A stretch of 64,000 nt of DNA, from assembly GCF_029094505.1 (NCBI RefSeq), contig NZ_CP119108.1:3162001-3226000 (forward strand), read 5' to 3'. Origin of the DNA: Microbacterium horticulturae. GTDB taxonomy: Bacteria > Actinomycetota > Actinomycetes > Actinomycetales > Microbacteriaceae. The position numbers and the translations under genes were made by a program. The notes under the pieces were generated by a model. That model searched no databases, was not told the origin of the DNA, and saw nothing but the letters and a program-made list of their open reading frames with translations. This document shows positions 18,708 to 28,026 of the stretch, in pieces. The stretch's first letter is position 1. Each line of letters starts with the position of its first letter.

Positions 18708-18843
18708 CAGCGATGCCGTCTGTCGACCGCCTCAGAACGATGACCGAAGCCATGAGGAGGCCAGCTGTGGTGGCCGCCTCACTCGGCGCGCTCATCACCG
18801 GCTCGCTCTCGTGATCACCTGATCGAAGCCGGCCCGCAGCAGC

Positions 18844-19944
18844 TCAGCGCCGAGAGGCGCCGAGCTTGGTCACGACATCGAGCAGCGTCTCGGCCGAGCG
18901 CGGCCAGCTGAACTGCGCGATGTGATCGGCACCGGCTGCGACGATGGCGCCTCGCGCCGAGGCGTCGTCGAGCGCGGCCACCGCCGTCGCAAAGCCCGCG
19001 GGGTCTTCGGCATCGACGTACAGCGCGCCGGGTCCGGCGACCTCGTGGAAGATCTCGAGGTCGCTGACCACCGCCGGCACACCCATCGCCAACGCCTCGG
19101 CGATCGGCAGGCCATAGCCCTCGTCGAGACTCATCGTCACGAGCACCGCGCGGTCGGCCAGCAGGCGGGCGTACTCGGCGTCGGTCACGCCGCCGTGGAA
19201 CACGACCTCGGCACCGGCGGGGATGAGCGTCTCGAGCTCGGCGCGCCTTGCCGGAGTGATGCGGCTGAGCAGATGCAGCGTGCGGCCGGGCAGTCGCGCC
19301 ATGCCCCGGATGAGCGTCTCGACGTTCTTGTACGGCATGAACGAGCCCATGTACACGAGATTGCGAGCTCCACCGATGGTCTGGACGCCCTCGGGCAGGA
19401 GTGTGCGCAGCTGCTGCGGCGCATCGGGCACCACGACGACGGGGCGTTTGGTCAGCCGCACCTGCGCAAACTGCCGTTTACTCGTCTTGCTGACGGTGGC
19501 GATCACATCGGCGGCGTTCAGCGTCAGGCGCTGCGGAGCGTACGACAGGTGGAACAGCCGCCACCCCAGCCGCACGAACGCGGGAAGGTCGCGCGGGGGT
19601 GTGCGGTGCCGGTAGTAGATCATGTCGTGCAGGGTGAGGACCAACGAGAAGCGTCGCCCGACCGTGCCCATCGTCTGCATCGGCGAGAACACGACGTCGG
19701 GCTTGTGCCGGTTCAGGATCAGCGCGGTCAGCGGTTCGCGCAGGGCGGTGGGCGCATGGATCTTCAACACCCGCGCACCGTCGGGCAGCAGCATCCTCTG
19801 CCGTTCGTCCCAGATGAGGAAGACGACGTCGACCCCTCGCTCGGGCGCCTGCGCGAAGACCGCGGCGGCGAGGTCGGCGGAGTACCGGCTGATGCCGTCA
19901 TGGAAGTCGGTGCGGATGTAACGGGCGTCGAAGAACAGGCGCAT
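18844..19944 (-). CDS. Glycosyltransferase family 4 protein
   Basis: This 366-residue GT-B fold protein begins MRLFFDARYIRTDFHDGISRY, as in many GT4 mannosyl- or rhamnosyltransferases. The donor-site region has YMGSFMPYKNVETLIRGMARL and the conserved EX7E-like SLDEGYGLPIAEALAMGVPAV. The acceptor and donor sugars are unknown. Its ATG overlaps the stop codon of the preceding glycosyltransferase by one base (TAATG), so the pair is translationally coupled and probably works on one glycan or glycolipid. Confidence 0.9.
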   Translation of the reverse strand: MRLFFDARYIRTDFHDGISRYSADLAAAVFAQAPERGVDVVFLIWDERQRMLLPDGARVLKIHAPTALREPLTALILNRHKPDVVFSPMQTMGTVGRRFSLVLTLHDMIYYRHRTPPRDLPAFVRLGWRLFHLSYAPQRLTLNAADVIATVSKTSKRQFAQVRLTKRPVVVVPDAPQQLRTLLPEGVQTIGGARNLVYMGSFMPYKNVETLIRGMARLPGRTLHLLSRITPARRAELETLIPAGAEVVFHGGVTDAEYARLLADRAVLVTMSLDEGYGLPIAEALAMGVPAVVSDLEIFHEVAGPGALYVDAEDPAGFATAVAALDDASARGAIVAAGADHIAQFSWPRSAETLLDVVTKLGASRR

Positions 19945-21125
19945 TACAGCGGGTCGCCCCGATAGAGCTTCTCGAAGGTGTCGAGCGTGTTCTGGATGTC
20001 GTGGATCTCGACGCCGTCCAGCGAGGCGCGCTGCATCCGCAGGTACTCGGCATCGTCGGCGGTGAGTACTGTGCGGATGCGGTCGGCGAGAGCATCGACG
20101 TCGCCGGGCGGGAAGAGATAGCCGTTCTCACCGTCATGGATGAGGTGCGGCAGCGCCACCGCGTCGGCGCCGATGATCGGCAGGCCCGAGGCCATGGCCT
20201 CCATCGTCGCGATCGACTGCAGCTCGGCAATCGACGAGATCACGAACACATCGGCGCGCGAGTACGCGGCACGCAGTTCGTCTTCGGGCACCTTGCCGTA
20301 GAACGTCACGCGGTCGGCGATGCCGAGCTTGGCCGCCAGCTGCTCGAGCCGGTGCCGCTGGTCTCCCCCACCGACGACGTCGTACACGACGTCGAGCTCA
20401 GGCACGAGCTTCGCGATCGCCTGCAGCGTGACATCCACGTGCTTCTCGGTGGTGAGCCGGCCGACGAACAGCACCCGGCGGTGCTCGCGCGGGCTGAGAT
20501 CAGGGGTGTAGTTCGCCTTGTCGATGCCGCAGCTGATCGGGATCACGCCGTGGATGTCGATCGTCGACTCGAGGAAGTCGGCGGCCTTGCGCGTCGGCGT
20601 GGTCACCGCGCGCGCCATCTTGAGAGTGCGCTCGGCGTCGTCCCAAGCGAGTTTGAGGAACACCTTGTCGAGCAGGGGCGGCAGCGTCGTGAAGTCGATG
20701 ATGTTCTCGGCCATCACGTGGTTGGTGGCGATGATCGGGATGCCGCGCTTACGCGCTTCGCGAGCGAGCCCGCGCCCGATCACGATGTGCGACTGGATGT
20801 GCACCACGTCAGGTTTGACCTCGTCGAGCACCCTGCGGGCATAGTGCTTGCTCAGCCACGGCAGCACGAAGGTGAGCCAGTCGTGCGGATACCAGCGCCA
20901 CGACGGCAGCCGGTGCACGGTGATCGGCTGACCCTCGATCCGCTCGACGAACGTGCCGCGGTTGCGGTGGCCGTTGCTGGGGGCGGAGACGTGGACGTCA
21001 TGACCGCGCGCGGCCAGCCCCGCAGCGAGGCGCTCGGCGAACCGGGCGGCTCCGTTCACATGCGGAGTGAAGGTGTCTGCGCCGATCAGGATCGTCAGCG
21101 GACGCGCGGGTGCGGCGGGAGTCAC
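19944..21125 (-). CDS. Glycosyltransferase family 4 protein (PimB/MgtA-like)
   Basis: This protein of about 393 residues resembles actinobacterial GT4 enzymes that glycosylate phosphatidylinositol or diacylglycerol. The N-terminal TPHVNGAARFAERLAAGLAARGHDV matches the acceptor-binding loop of that group. The C-terminal half has VGRLTTEKHVDVTLQAI and the motif IAELQSIATMEAMASGLPII; the first Glu of EX7E is thus retained. Two in-frame GTG codons (21158 and 21125) could start it; I prefer the inner one. It is the first gene of a two-gene operon. Confidence 0.87.
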   Translation of the reverse strand: MTPAAPARPLTILIGADTFTPHVNGAARFAERLAAGLAARGHDVHVSAPSNGHRNRGTFVERIEGQPITVHRLPSWRWYPHDWLTFVLPWLSKHYARRVLDEVKPDVVHIQSHIVIGRGLAREARKRGIPIIATNHVMAENIIDFTTLPPLLDKVFLKLAWDDAERTLKMARAVTTPTRKAADFLESTIDIHGVIPISCGIDKANYTPDLSPREHRRVLFVGRLTTEKHVDVTLQAIAKLVPELDVVYDVVGGGDQRHRLEQLAAKLGIADRVTFYGKVPEDELRAAYSRADVFVISSIAELQSIATMEAMASGLPIIGADAVALPHLIHDGENGYLFPPGDVDALADRIRTVLTADDAEYLRMQRASLDGVEIHDIQNTLDTFEKLYRGDPL

Positions 21126-21266
21126 GGTGAAGTGGGTGCCTCTCTCTGCTTGACGCACGGCGGTGGCCGCACGCCGTCCACCACTCTAACCCCGCCCTGC
21201 GACGTTGCCGGGGAACCCGGCCGCCCTTCCAGGCGCATCTCCAGCCCCGCCGCCTACGCTGATGCC

Positions 21267-21851
21267 ATGGCGCGACTTCAAGCCGACGCATCCTCCGCTC
21301 TCTGGGTACCGGTGACCCGCTCATTCGGGTTCAAGGGACGGCGACATCGCAAGGCGGCGATCCGCATGCTCATGCAGCAGGCGAGCGGTTCGACCGGCGT
21401 GCAGACCGGCGGCAAGGTCTTCGCATGGCTGATAAGTCAGGCCGCCCCGGCGATGATGCGCAAGGCCGACGGCCGCGTGCTCGTGTGGATGTGGAAAGAC
21501 GACCCCGGCCTCGTCGTGGCCATGGCGCAGCTGCAGGTGGCGACGCCGCAGATGCGCACGGCGCGGGCGATGATGCCGATGGAGTACGACGACACCGTCT
21601 CGTTCCGCAACCCGCATCTCGGTGAGGGTGAGAAGCTCGTCATGAAGGTGCCGAAGGACACGACCAAGCCGCCGTTCGCCACGTACACGTGGGACCTGGG
21701 AACGCACATCGTGATCCTCACCGCCGTCGGTGCCGATCGCGAGCGCTTCGGTACGGTCGACGGCTCGCTCGACGACCTGGCACGCACGCTGCGCGTCGTC
21801 GACGACCTCACCGTCGACGAGAACAACGTGCTGCGGCTCGACCCGAGCTGA
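21267..21851 (+). CDS. Conserved hypothetical protein
   Basis: I do not recognise a named family in this 194-residue protein. It is mixed alpha/beta, with basic residues near the start (FGFKGRRHRKAAIRMLMQ), a hydrophobic/Met-rich centre and an acidic C-terminus. There is no signal peptide or clear membrane helix. The ATG follows TACGCT by six bases without a ribosome binding site, so it is probably translated from a leaderless mRNA. It is convergent with the AI-2E-type permease gene, and the two stop codons are adjacent. Confidence 0.75.
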   Translation: MARLQADASSALWVPVTRSFGFKGRRHRKAAIRMLMQQASGSTGVQTGGKVFAWLISQAAPAMMRKADGRVLVWMWKDDPGLVVAMAQLQVATPQMRTARAMMPMEYDDTVSFRNPHLGEGEKLVMKVPKDTTKPPFATYTWDLGTHIVILTAVGADRERFGTVDGSLDDLARTLRVVDDLTVDENNVLRLDPS

Positions 21852-22970
21852 TCAGTCCGTCGTGCCGGCAACGACGGCCTCGCCCGAGAGCCAGCGCAGC
21901 CACCGCGCACCGGGGTCGCCTTCCAGCACGAGGGCGCGCACGAGCAGCGTGAGCGGGATCGAGAGGATCGCCCCGAGCGGCCCGATGATGAACGTCCAGA
22001 AGATGACCGAGAAGAAGCTCAGCGTGAGGCTCAGGTTCACGGCGTCCGCCACGAATTTCGGCTGGACGAGCACCTGCAGCACGACGTTGACGACGCAGTA
22101 GATCGCGATCACGGCGAGCATCATCGGCCAGCCGCCGACCACGAGCGCCAGCAGCGCCGGCGGGATGAGGCCGATGATGAACCCGATGTTGGGGATGAAG
22201 TTCGTCACGAAGGCGAGGATCGCCCACACGATCGGCGCGGGGATCCCCAGCCACCAGAGCGCGAGGCCGTCAAGGATCGCGACGACGGCGCCGAAGCTCG
22301 CGTTGACGATGTAGTACCGGCGCACGCCGATGTTGAAGCGCTGGAAGCGCTCGACGGTGGGGCGGATGCTGCGGCCGAACTCCGCGTCGGCGCGCGCGTA
22401 CCGCGCTCCGTCGACGGCCATGAAGATGATGTAGGCGAGCACGAAGAACAGTGCCATGAGCACGTTGATCACCGTGCCGCCCAGCGAGGTCACGTAGGAG
22501 AGGATCTTCGAGGCGTCGAGGAAGGTGCCCGCGGCATCCGACATCTGCTCGTCGAGCCCCAGCGAGCTGAGCCAGGCGACGACGTTCTCGCCGGTGGCCT
22601 CCAGGTCTTTCGCGTAATCCGCGACCAGGTGCGCGAACTGGAGGCCGGCGAACACGAGCAGCAGCACGAGGAAGATCAGCACGATGTATGCCACGGCGAT
22701 CACGGCCGTGGTCGCAAGCCATCGCGGCCAGCCGGCGCGCTCCAGCGGATGGCGCAGCGGGTGGCAGATGATCACTATGACCGCCCCGAGTGCGAGCGGG
22801 CCGACGAGATCACGAGCGAACCAGAGCCCCGCGAGGGCCACGACGGATGCCGCCAGGATCAGCAGGACGCGCAATGCGGGGCCGAGCGCGGCCGGCTGCG
22901 CGGCGGCCGGCGGCACGGCGGGCTGATCGCGGGATTTCACCTGGCCAGCGTAGCGGGCGTCACTCATCAT
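21852..22970 (-). CDS. AI-2E family transporter (PerM/YdiK-like permease)
   Basis: This 372-residue membrane protein has about eight hydrophobic helices: two near residues 35-70, one at about 85-110, two flanking about 170-190, and a C-terminal block after about 240. The central cytoplasmic/periplasmic stretch (about 115-160) and the GIPAPIVWAILAFVTNFIPNIG motif are characteristic. Members include proposed autoinducer-2 exporters and Na+/H+ antiporters; the true substrate here is unknown. It is divergent from the FGE homologue with a 28-bp gap. Confidence 0.87.
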   Translation of the reverse strand: MMSDARYAGQVKSRDQPAVPPAAAQPAALGPALRVLLILAASVVALAGLWFARDLVGPLALGAVIVIICHPLRHPLERAGWPRWLATTAVIAVAYIVLIFLVLLLVFAGLQFAHLVADYAKDLEATGENVVAWLSSLGLDEQMSDAAGTFLDASKILSYVTSLGGTVINVLMALFFVLAYIIFMAVDGARYARADAEFGRSIRPTVERFQRFNIGVRRYYIVNASFGAVVAILDGLALWWLGIPAPIVWAILAFVTNFIPNIGFIIGLIPPALLALVVGGWPMMLAVIAIYCVVNVVLQVLVQPKFVADAVNLSLTLSFFSVIFWTFIIGPLGAILSIPLTLLVRALVLEGDPGARWLRWLSGEAVVAGTTD

Positions 22971-22998
22971 GCAGCGCTGGCACCGCTACCGTGGCCGT

Positions 22999-23907
22999 GT
23001 GAGCGAACGCAACATGGTCGAGCTGCCCGGTGGAACATTCCGCATGGGCTCCGAAGACTTCTATCCCGATGAGCGCCCGGCGCACGACCACGAGGTCGCA
23101 GCCTTCTGGATCGACCGATACGAGGTCACCAACGAGGACTACGCCGCGTTCGTCGACGACACCGGGTACGTGACCGTCGCCGAGCGCGAGCTCGATCCGG
23201 CGAAGTTCCCCGGTGCCGACCCGGCAGACCTCGTCCCCGGGTCGATGGTGTTCACGCCGACGGCGGGACCCACCGACTTGAGCGACTGGCGCAACTGGTG
23301 GCGGTGGCAACCCGGCGCGTACTGGCGGCGGCCGGAGGGCCCCGGCTCGAGCATCGACGAGAAGCTGCGGCATCCCGTCGTCCACATCGCCTATGAGGAC
23401 GCCGCGGCCTACGCGTCGTGGGCGGGACTGCGCCTGCCCACGGAGGCCGAGCAGGAGTACGCGGCCCGCGGCGGGCTCGTCGGCGCGAAGTTCGCCTGGG
23501 GTGACGAGCCGTACCCCGGCGCCACAGCGCTCGCGAACTCGTGGCTGGGGCGCTTCCCGTACGACAACCAGGGCGTGGGCGGCACGGCCCCGGTGGGCTC
23601 GTATCCTCCCAACGGGTACGGCCTGTACGACATGACGGGCAACGTCTGGGAGTGGACCACCGATTTCTACACGCCCCGGCACCTGCGCCTCGCTGATCGA
23701 CCCGTCGACGCCGGCAAGCGCACGAATCTGCTCGCGCGTGCGAGCGCGCAGGAGGGCTTCCCCGACATCCCGCGTCGCGTGCTCAAAGGCGGTTCACACC
23801 TGTGCTCCCCCGACTATTGTCTGCGGTTCCGCCCGGCGGCCCGCTCCCCGCAGGCGGAAGACACCGGGATGTCGCACATCGGCTTCCGTTGCGCCCGCGA
23901 CGCGTGA
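22999..23907 (+). CDS. Formylglycine-generating enzyme (SUMF1) family protein
   Basis: This 302-residue protein aligns with bacterial FGE, which oxidises a sulfatase cysteine to formylglycine. The N-terminal MVELPGGTFRMGSEDFYPDERPAH is typical. Near the C-terminus GGSHLCSPDYCLRFRPAARS keeps both cysteines (C-X4-C) that bind copper in true FGE, so it may be active rather than a generic FGE-sulfatase-domain protein. It starts with GTG, six bases after TACCGT, suggesting a leaderless transcript. No sulfatase gene is in the window. Confidence 0.85.
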   Translation: MSERNMVELPGGTFRMGSEDFYPDERPAHDHEVAAFWIDRYEVTNEDYAAFVDDTGYVTVAERELDPAKFPGADPADLVPGSMVFTPTAGPTDLSDWRNWWRWQPGAYWRRPEGPGSSIDEKLRHPVVHIAYEDAAAYASWAGLRLPTEAEQEYAARGGLVGAKFAWGDEPYPGATALANSWLGRFPYDNQGVGGTAPVGSYPPNGYGLYDMTGNVWEWTTDFYTPRHLRLADRPVDAGKRTNLLARASAQEGFPDIPRRVLKGGSHLCSPDYCLRFRPAARSPQAEDTGMSHIGFRCARDA

Positions 23908-23980
23908 CGCGGGGCCCTCACCCGCTGGGGATGAGGCGTCGGCGATGGGGACGGCGCAACCTCGGTGGCATGATGAGCGC

Positions 23981-25363
23981 ATGACGCACTCCGAGGTGCC
24001 GAAGGCTCCATCCACTGCCGAAGGCATCGCGGCCGGGCGCGCGCTCCGCGCTCGCACGCCGCTCCGCGAGCTCGCGCGACTCGGCGACGGGTCGCGCGAT
24101 CCGATCGGCATCCTCGCGCGGCAGAACGAGACGCGCGTCGCGGACCTCGTGCCGCTGCGCACCGAGCGGATGAGCGCGAGCCCGTTCACGTTCTATCGCG
24201 GCACCGCCGCGCTCATGGCGGCCGATCTCGCGCAGGGACCCTCGAGTGGTATCCGCGTCGCCTCGTGCGGCGATGCCCACGTGGCGAACTTCGGCTTCTA
24301 CGCGTCTCCGGCGCGCGAGCTCGTGTTCGATCTCAACGACTTCGACGAAGCGGCCTGGGCGCCGTGGGAGTGGGACGTGAAGCGCCTCGTCGCCAGCGTC
24401 GTGATCGCCGGCCAGGCCACCGCGCGCGACGATGAGGTGGTGCAGGATGCCGCGCGCCGGGCCGTCCGCGTGTATGCACGCGCACTGCGCGCAGGGCTGA
24501 AGCTCTCCCCCGTGCAGCGATACTTCACCCACTTCTCCGCCGAGGCCGCCGTCGCCGGACTCGACAAGGCATCGCGCACGGCGCTGCGATCGGCCACCCG
24601 CGATGCGCGCAAGCGCACCGGCGAGCGCGCCGCCCGGAGGACCACCGGGACCAACGCCGACGGACGACGCGTCTTCGTCGAGAACCCGCCGGCGCTGACG
24701 CACGTCGAGCCGGCGCTGGTGCGCAGCATCCACTCCCTCGTCGACCAGTACGTGGACTCGGCGAACGTCGACATCCGCGTGCTGCTGCAGGGGTACCGCG
24801 TCGCCGATGTCGCGCACCGTGTCGTCGGTGTGGGCAGCGTCGGCACCCGCTGCTTCCTGATCCTCCTCGAAGACGGCGACGGCGGCACGCTGCTGCTGCA
24901 GGCCAAGGAGGCCGGGCGCAGCGTGCTCGTCGAGCACGGCGGCGTCGCACAGCCGGAAGAGGTCGAGGCGTTCACGGCTGAGCATGGCCAGGGCGGACGG
25001 GTGGTCGCCCTGCAGAGGATTCTGCAGGCGGCATCCGACCCCTTCCTCGGCTATCTGCGGTCGTCAGCCGACTCGCTCGGCGGCGGTGCCGACCTGTACG
25101 TGCGGCAGTTCCACGACATGAAGGGCGGCATCGACATGGAGACGCTCGACGACGTGCCGTTCGCCCGCTACGCCGAGGCCTGCGCGGCCGTGCTCGCTCG
25201 CGCACACGCGCAGTCGCCGGCGGCGGCCGCAGTGGCGGGGTACGTCGGCGGCGGACGTGCCGTCGCCGAGCCTGTGCTGGAGTGGGCGTACGGGTACGCC
25301 GCGCTCTCGCGCGAGGACTACGACGCGTTCCTGGATGCCGCGGCCGCGGCGTCCGCGCCCTGA
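23981..25363 (+). CDS. DUF2252 family protein
   Basis: This 460-residue protein belongs to DUF2252, a family of unknown function with a kinase-like look. Typical segments are MSASPFTFYRGTAALM, CGDAHVANFGFYASP followed by ELVFDLNDFDEA, and the later DLYVRQFHDMKGG. The GDAHxxNF and DFDE motifs resemble the catalytic and Mg-binding loops of aminoglycoside-phosphotransferase-like kinases, but that is inference. The ATG follows CATGAT by six bases, again a leaderless arrangement. It is convergent with the next gene across a family D hairpin. Confidence 0.88.
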   Translation: MTHSEVPKAPSTAEGIAAGRALRARTPLRELARLGDGSRDPIGILARQNETRVADLVPLRTERMSASPFTFYRGTAALMAADLAQGPSSGIRVASCGDAHVANFGFYASPARELVFDLNDFDEAAWAPWEWDVKRLVASVVIAGQATARDDEVVQDAARRAVRVYARALRAGLKLSPVQRYFTHFSAEAAVAGLDKASRTALRSATRDARKRTGERAARRTTGTNADGRRVFVENPPALTHVEPALVRSIHSLVDQYVDSANVDIRVLLQGYRVADVAHRVVGVGSVGTRCFLILLEDGDGGTLLLQAKEAGRSVLVEHGGVAQPEEVEAFTAEHGQGGRVVALQRILQAASDPFLGYLRSSADSLGGGADLYVRQFHDMKGGIDMETLDDVPFARYAEACAAVLARAHAQSPAAAAVAGYVGGGRAVAEPVLEWAYGYAALSREDYDAFLDAAAAASAP

Positions 25364-25383
25364 CTTCACCCCGCACACATCGA

Positions 25384-25450
25384 TGAGAGAACACCTGGCG
25401 GACGAGGATGCGGGTATTTCCCTCTCTCTCGGCGACCAGTTGTTCTCTCA
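25384..25450. repeat. 67-bp palindromic repeat, family D copy 1
   Basis: The arms at 25384-25406 and 25428-25450 pair over 23 bases with a few mismatches. Length and arm spacing are identical to copies at 25954 and 44404, but the arm (TGAGAGAACACCTGG) and loop are diverged. It lies between two convergent stop codons and ends 6 bases before that of the YjbR gene. Confidence 0.87.
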
Positions 25451-25455
25451 CCGGT

Positions 25456-25875
25456 TCATGAAGCGGGAGGCGGGCCGTGCTCCGCGAGCCACGCGTCGCG
25501 CGTGGTCGCCGTGGTCTGCAGCAGCCAGGAGTCGGTGATCGTCTCGCGCAGGAGCTGCAGGTCGACGCCGCCGAGCTCGGTGAGCACCGCCGGCCACGCC
25601 TCGAAGTGCGGGATGTCGAAGAACGCGTTCGGAAAGGTCTCGAGCAGCCCTGCCTTACCGTCCAGGCCGTCGGTGCGGATGGCGACGACGACGCCGTCGG
25701 GCCAGGTTCGGCCGAGGGCAGCGAGCTTGGCGAGATCGGCCTTGCGCGGGCCGCGCTCCCAGACCACCTGTCCGGCCTTCGTGCGCCAGGATGCACCGCC
25801 CCCGTGCCCGTTCACGGACTCGGTCACGTCGGGGAACTCGGCGCAGATCGCGCGCACATCGTCGAGCGTCGCCAT
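25456..25875 (-). CDS. MmcQ/YjbR family protein
   Basis: This 139-residue protein belongs to the MmcQ/YjbR family (CyaY-like fold, sometimes called DNA-binding without a defined role). It begins with DDVRAICAEFPDVTES and contains GGASWRTKAGQVVWERG, a basic patch, and the C-terminal LQLLRETITDSWLL. The length is normal. It is flanked on both sides by family D hairpins. Confidence 0.85.
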   Translation of the reverse strand: MATLDDVRAICAEFPDVTESVNGHGGGASWRTKAGQVVWERGPRKADLAKLAALGRTWPDGVVVAIRTDGLDGKAGLLETFPNAFFDIPHFEAWPAVLTELGGVDLQLLRETITDSWLLQTTATTRDAWLAEHGPPPAS

Positions 25876-25953
25876 ACCCGCGATTGTCCTCCCGCGCCGC
25901 GGCCGCGTCCAGGTCCGTCCGCCCGGCCCACCCGCCCCGCCCGGCCTGCCCCG

Positions 25954-26020
25954 TGAGAGTGCAGCTGGTGGACGAGGGAGCGGTTGGTTCCCTCTCTCTC
26001 GGCGACCAGTTGCACTTTCA
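25954..26020. repeat. 67-bp palindromic repeat, family D copy 2
   Basis: The arms at 25954-25976 and 25998-26020 (TGAGAGTGCAGCTGGTGGAC and onward) enclose a loop beginning GGAGCGGTTGGTTCCCT. About 60 of 67 bases are shared with the copy at 44404. Unusually for this window, it lies between two divergent genes, just upstream of the hydrolase promoter. Confidence 0.92.
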
Positions 26021-26045
26021 CCGAAATCGAGGCGGGCGGCACACT

Positions 26046-26067
26046 AAATCTACCAGTTGGTCTATTT
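26046..26067. promoter_or_regulatory. Palindromic operator upstream of the secreted hydrolase
   Basis: AAAT-CT-ACCA-GT-TGGT-CT-ATTT is a palindrome in every position except the two CT dinucleotides. Its ACCA/TGGT core resembles TetR-family operators. It covers the expected -35 region of a promoter whose -10 may be TACGCT at 26073-26078. The region is also more AT-rich than its surroundings. No cognate regulator is adjacent. Confidence 0.55.
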
Positions 26068-26123
26068 TGCGCTACGCTCGTCGGGGCCCGCACCGCGGCG
26101 GGTCCGGATCACCGGAGGTGCCG

Positions 26124-27995
26124 ATGCCTGCTCGTCCCCTGTCCCGTCTGCTCGCTCTCGCCGGGCTCACATCCCTCGCCACGGTCATCTCCGTCGCTGC
26201 GCCCGCGTACGCCGCGCCCGTGACGACCGCGAGCGCGGCGACCGGCACGGCCGCAGCATCCCTCACCACGCTCCACTTCGCCGTCACCGTCGGTGCCGAC
26301 GATGCGACGTCCTGCGATGTCGTCGGCGACCTGTACATGCCGGCCGGTGCTTCGTCGAGCAGCCGCGTGCCGGCCGTGCTCATGACCGACGGCTTCGGCG
26401 GATCGAAGGACGGTGTCGCGCCGATGGCCACGATGTTCGCGGGGCTCGGTTACGCGGTGCTCGCGTACTCAGGGCTGGGATTCGGCGGATCGACCTGCCC
26501 GGTCTCGATGGACGATCCGCAGCTCGACGGGAAGGCGGCCCAAGACCTCGTCAGCTACCTGGGCGGTGCCGACGGGATCGCGTACGAAGACGCCGCACAC
26601 ACTGTTGCGGCGCCGGCTCTCGACACCGTGGCCATCGACCGCCGTGCACACGACGGCGTCCGGCACCAGAACGACCCGCGGGTCGGGATGGTGGGCGGCT
26701 CCTACGGCGGCGCCGTGCAGTTGGCCGCGGCATCCGTCGACCCGCGCATCGACGCCATCGTGCCGGCCGAGACCTGGAACGACCTCGGCTACTCGCTGTT
26801 CCCGAACGGCACGGCGACGACGTCCGGCGTGACGAGCTCGACCCCGGGCGCGATGAAGATCCACTGGGGACTCACCCTCGGGCTGCTGGCTTCGGCGACC
26901 GGGACCGGCGTCGACGACACCCAGCCGGTCGCTCTGCTCGGCTGCGAGCACACCGTCTCGGCGGTGTGCCAGACGCTGATTCACGGTGCGGTCCAGGGCT
27001 ACCCCTCCTCAAGCGACCTCGCGGCTCTGCGCAAGGTCTCGCCGGCGTCGTACCTCGAGAACGTCCGCGCCCCGACGCTTCTGATCCAGGGCGAACGCGA
27101 CACGCTCTTCAACCTGAACGAGGCGACCGCGACGTTCGAGACGCTCCGCGCGCAGGGCACGCCCACCGCCATGATCTGGCAGCGCTCGGGGCACACCGAC
27201 TCCGAGCCCGCCCCCGGCGACATCGACTGGAGCGCGCCCGATCCCGCCCAGTACGCCACCGGCCGGATGGTCGATTGGATCGAGCGCTACGTGCGCGGCA
27301 CCCGCGTGGCCACCGGACCCCTGTTCGCGTACTACCGCGACTGGGCCGACGACGACAGCGATCCGACCGGGGCCACGGCGTTTGCGACATCCGACGTCTT
27401 TCCCGTCGCCGATGCCGACCCGCTGTACCTGTCCAGCGGCGGCCATTTCGTGAACGACCCGCGCGACATCGTCGACGGCACCTGGGGGCTCGTGACACCG
27501 GCCCTCGGACTGCCGACCAGCGCCGACCCGACCGACATCCTCGACGATCTGCTCGACGGCAGCCTCGGCACCGGAACCGAGGCCGACGCACCGGGAACCA
27601 GCCTGCAGTGGACCACGCGGACGCTCGACGAACCGCTCGACATCGCCGGTTCGCCGACCCTCGATCTCAAAGTCTCGTCGCCCGGTGCTCAGCTGACGCA
27701 AGCGCTCGGCACGCGCGGCCAGCTGGTCCTCTTCGTCAAGGTGCTCGATGTCGCGCCCGACGGCAGCGCCACCCTGGTGGGCCGGCAGGTCGCGCCCGCG
27801 CGCATTCCCGATGTCTCACAGTCGTTCACGACGCGGCTGCCGGGGCTCGTGCACCGATTCGAGGCCGGGCACCGCATCCGCGTCGTGGTCGCTGCCGGGT
27901 CGGCGAACTACCGGGGCGGCCTGTTCGCGCACGCGGTGACGGTCACGACCGGGTCGGAGGCCCAGGCGCTCGCACTGCCGACGCTCGCGGAGTGA
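26124..27995 (+). CDS. Secreted CocE/X-Pro dipeptidyl-peptidase-like alpha/beta hydrolase
   Basis: This 623-residue protein has a signal peptide (residues 1-30, ending AYA). The alpha/beta hydrolase core includes the nucleophile elbow GGSYGGAVQL, the acid-loop region APTLLIQGERDTLFNLNEA and a later HTDSEP segment. The C-terminal part after about residue 470 is a jelly-roll like that of CocE/X-Pro peptidases. The family cleaves esters or X-Pro peptides; the substrate is unknown. GGAGG lies at the right distance from the ATG. It is convergent with hemA. Confidence 0.87.
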   Translation: MPARPLSRLLALAGLTSLATVISVAAPAYAAPVTTASAATGTAAASLTTLHFAVTVGADDATSCDVVGDLYMPAGASSSSRVPAVLMTDGFGGSKDGVAPMATMFAGLGYAVLAYSGLGFGGSTCPVSMDDPQLDGKAAQDLVSYLGGADGIAYEDAAHTVAAPALDTVAIDRRAHDGVRHQNDPRVGMVGGSYGGAVQLAAASVDPRIDAIVPAETWNDLGYSLFPNGTATTSGVTSSTPGAMKIHWGLTLGLLASATGTGVDDTQPVALLGCEHTVSAVCQTLIHGAVQGYPSSSDLAALRKVSPASYLENVRAPTLLIQGERDTLFNLNEATATFETLRAQGTPTAMIWQRSGHTDSEPAPGDIDWSAPDPAQYATGRMVDWIERYVRGTRVATGPLFAYYRDWADDDSDPTGATAFATSDVFPVADADPLYLSSGGHFVNDPRDIVDGTWGLVTPALGLPTSADPTDILDDLLDGSLGTGTEADAPGTSLQWTTRTLDEPLDIAGSPTLDLKVSSPGAQLTQALGTRGQLVLFVKVLDVAPDGSATLVGRQVAPARIPDVSQSFTTRLPGLVHRFEAGHRIRVVVAAGSANYRGGLFAHAVTVTTGSEAQALALPTLAE

Positions 27996-28026
27996 CGGGA
28001 AGGATGCCGCAGCGCGGCCGCTCGGG

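Noticed and set aside
18713..18814. 33-codon ORF with a hydrophobic end after the vapC-like gene
   Set aside because: It has no ribosome binding site and no conserved pattern. It may be real, but I cannot support it.
18844..21125. Link between the two GT4 genes and the nonulosonic cluster
   Set aside because: They are 36 kb apart and share no motif or operator; PimB/MgtA-like lipid glycosylation is a simpler reading.
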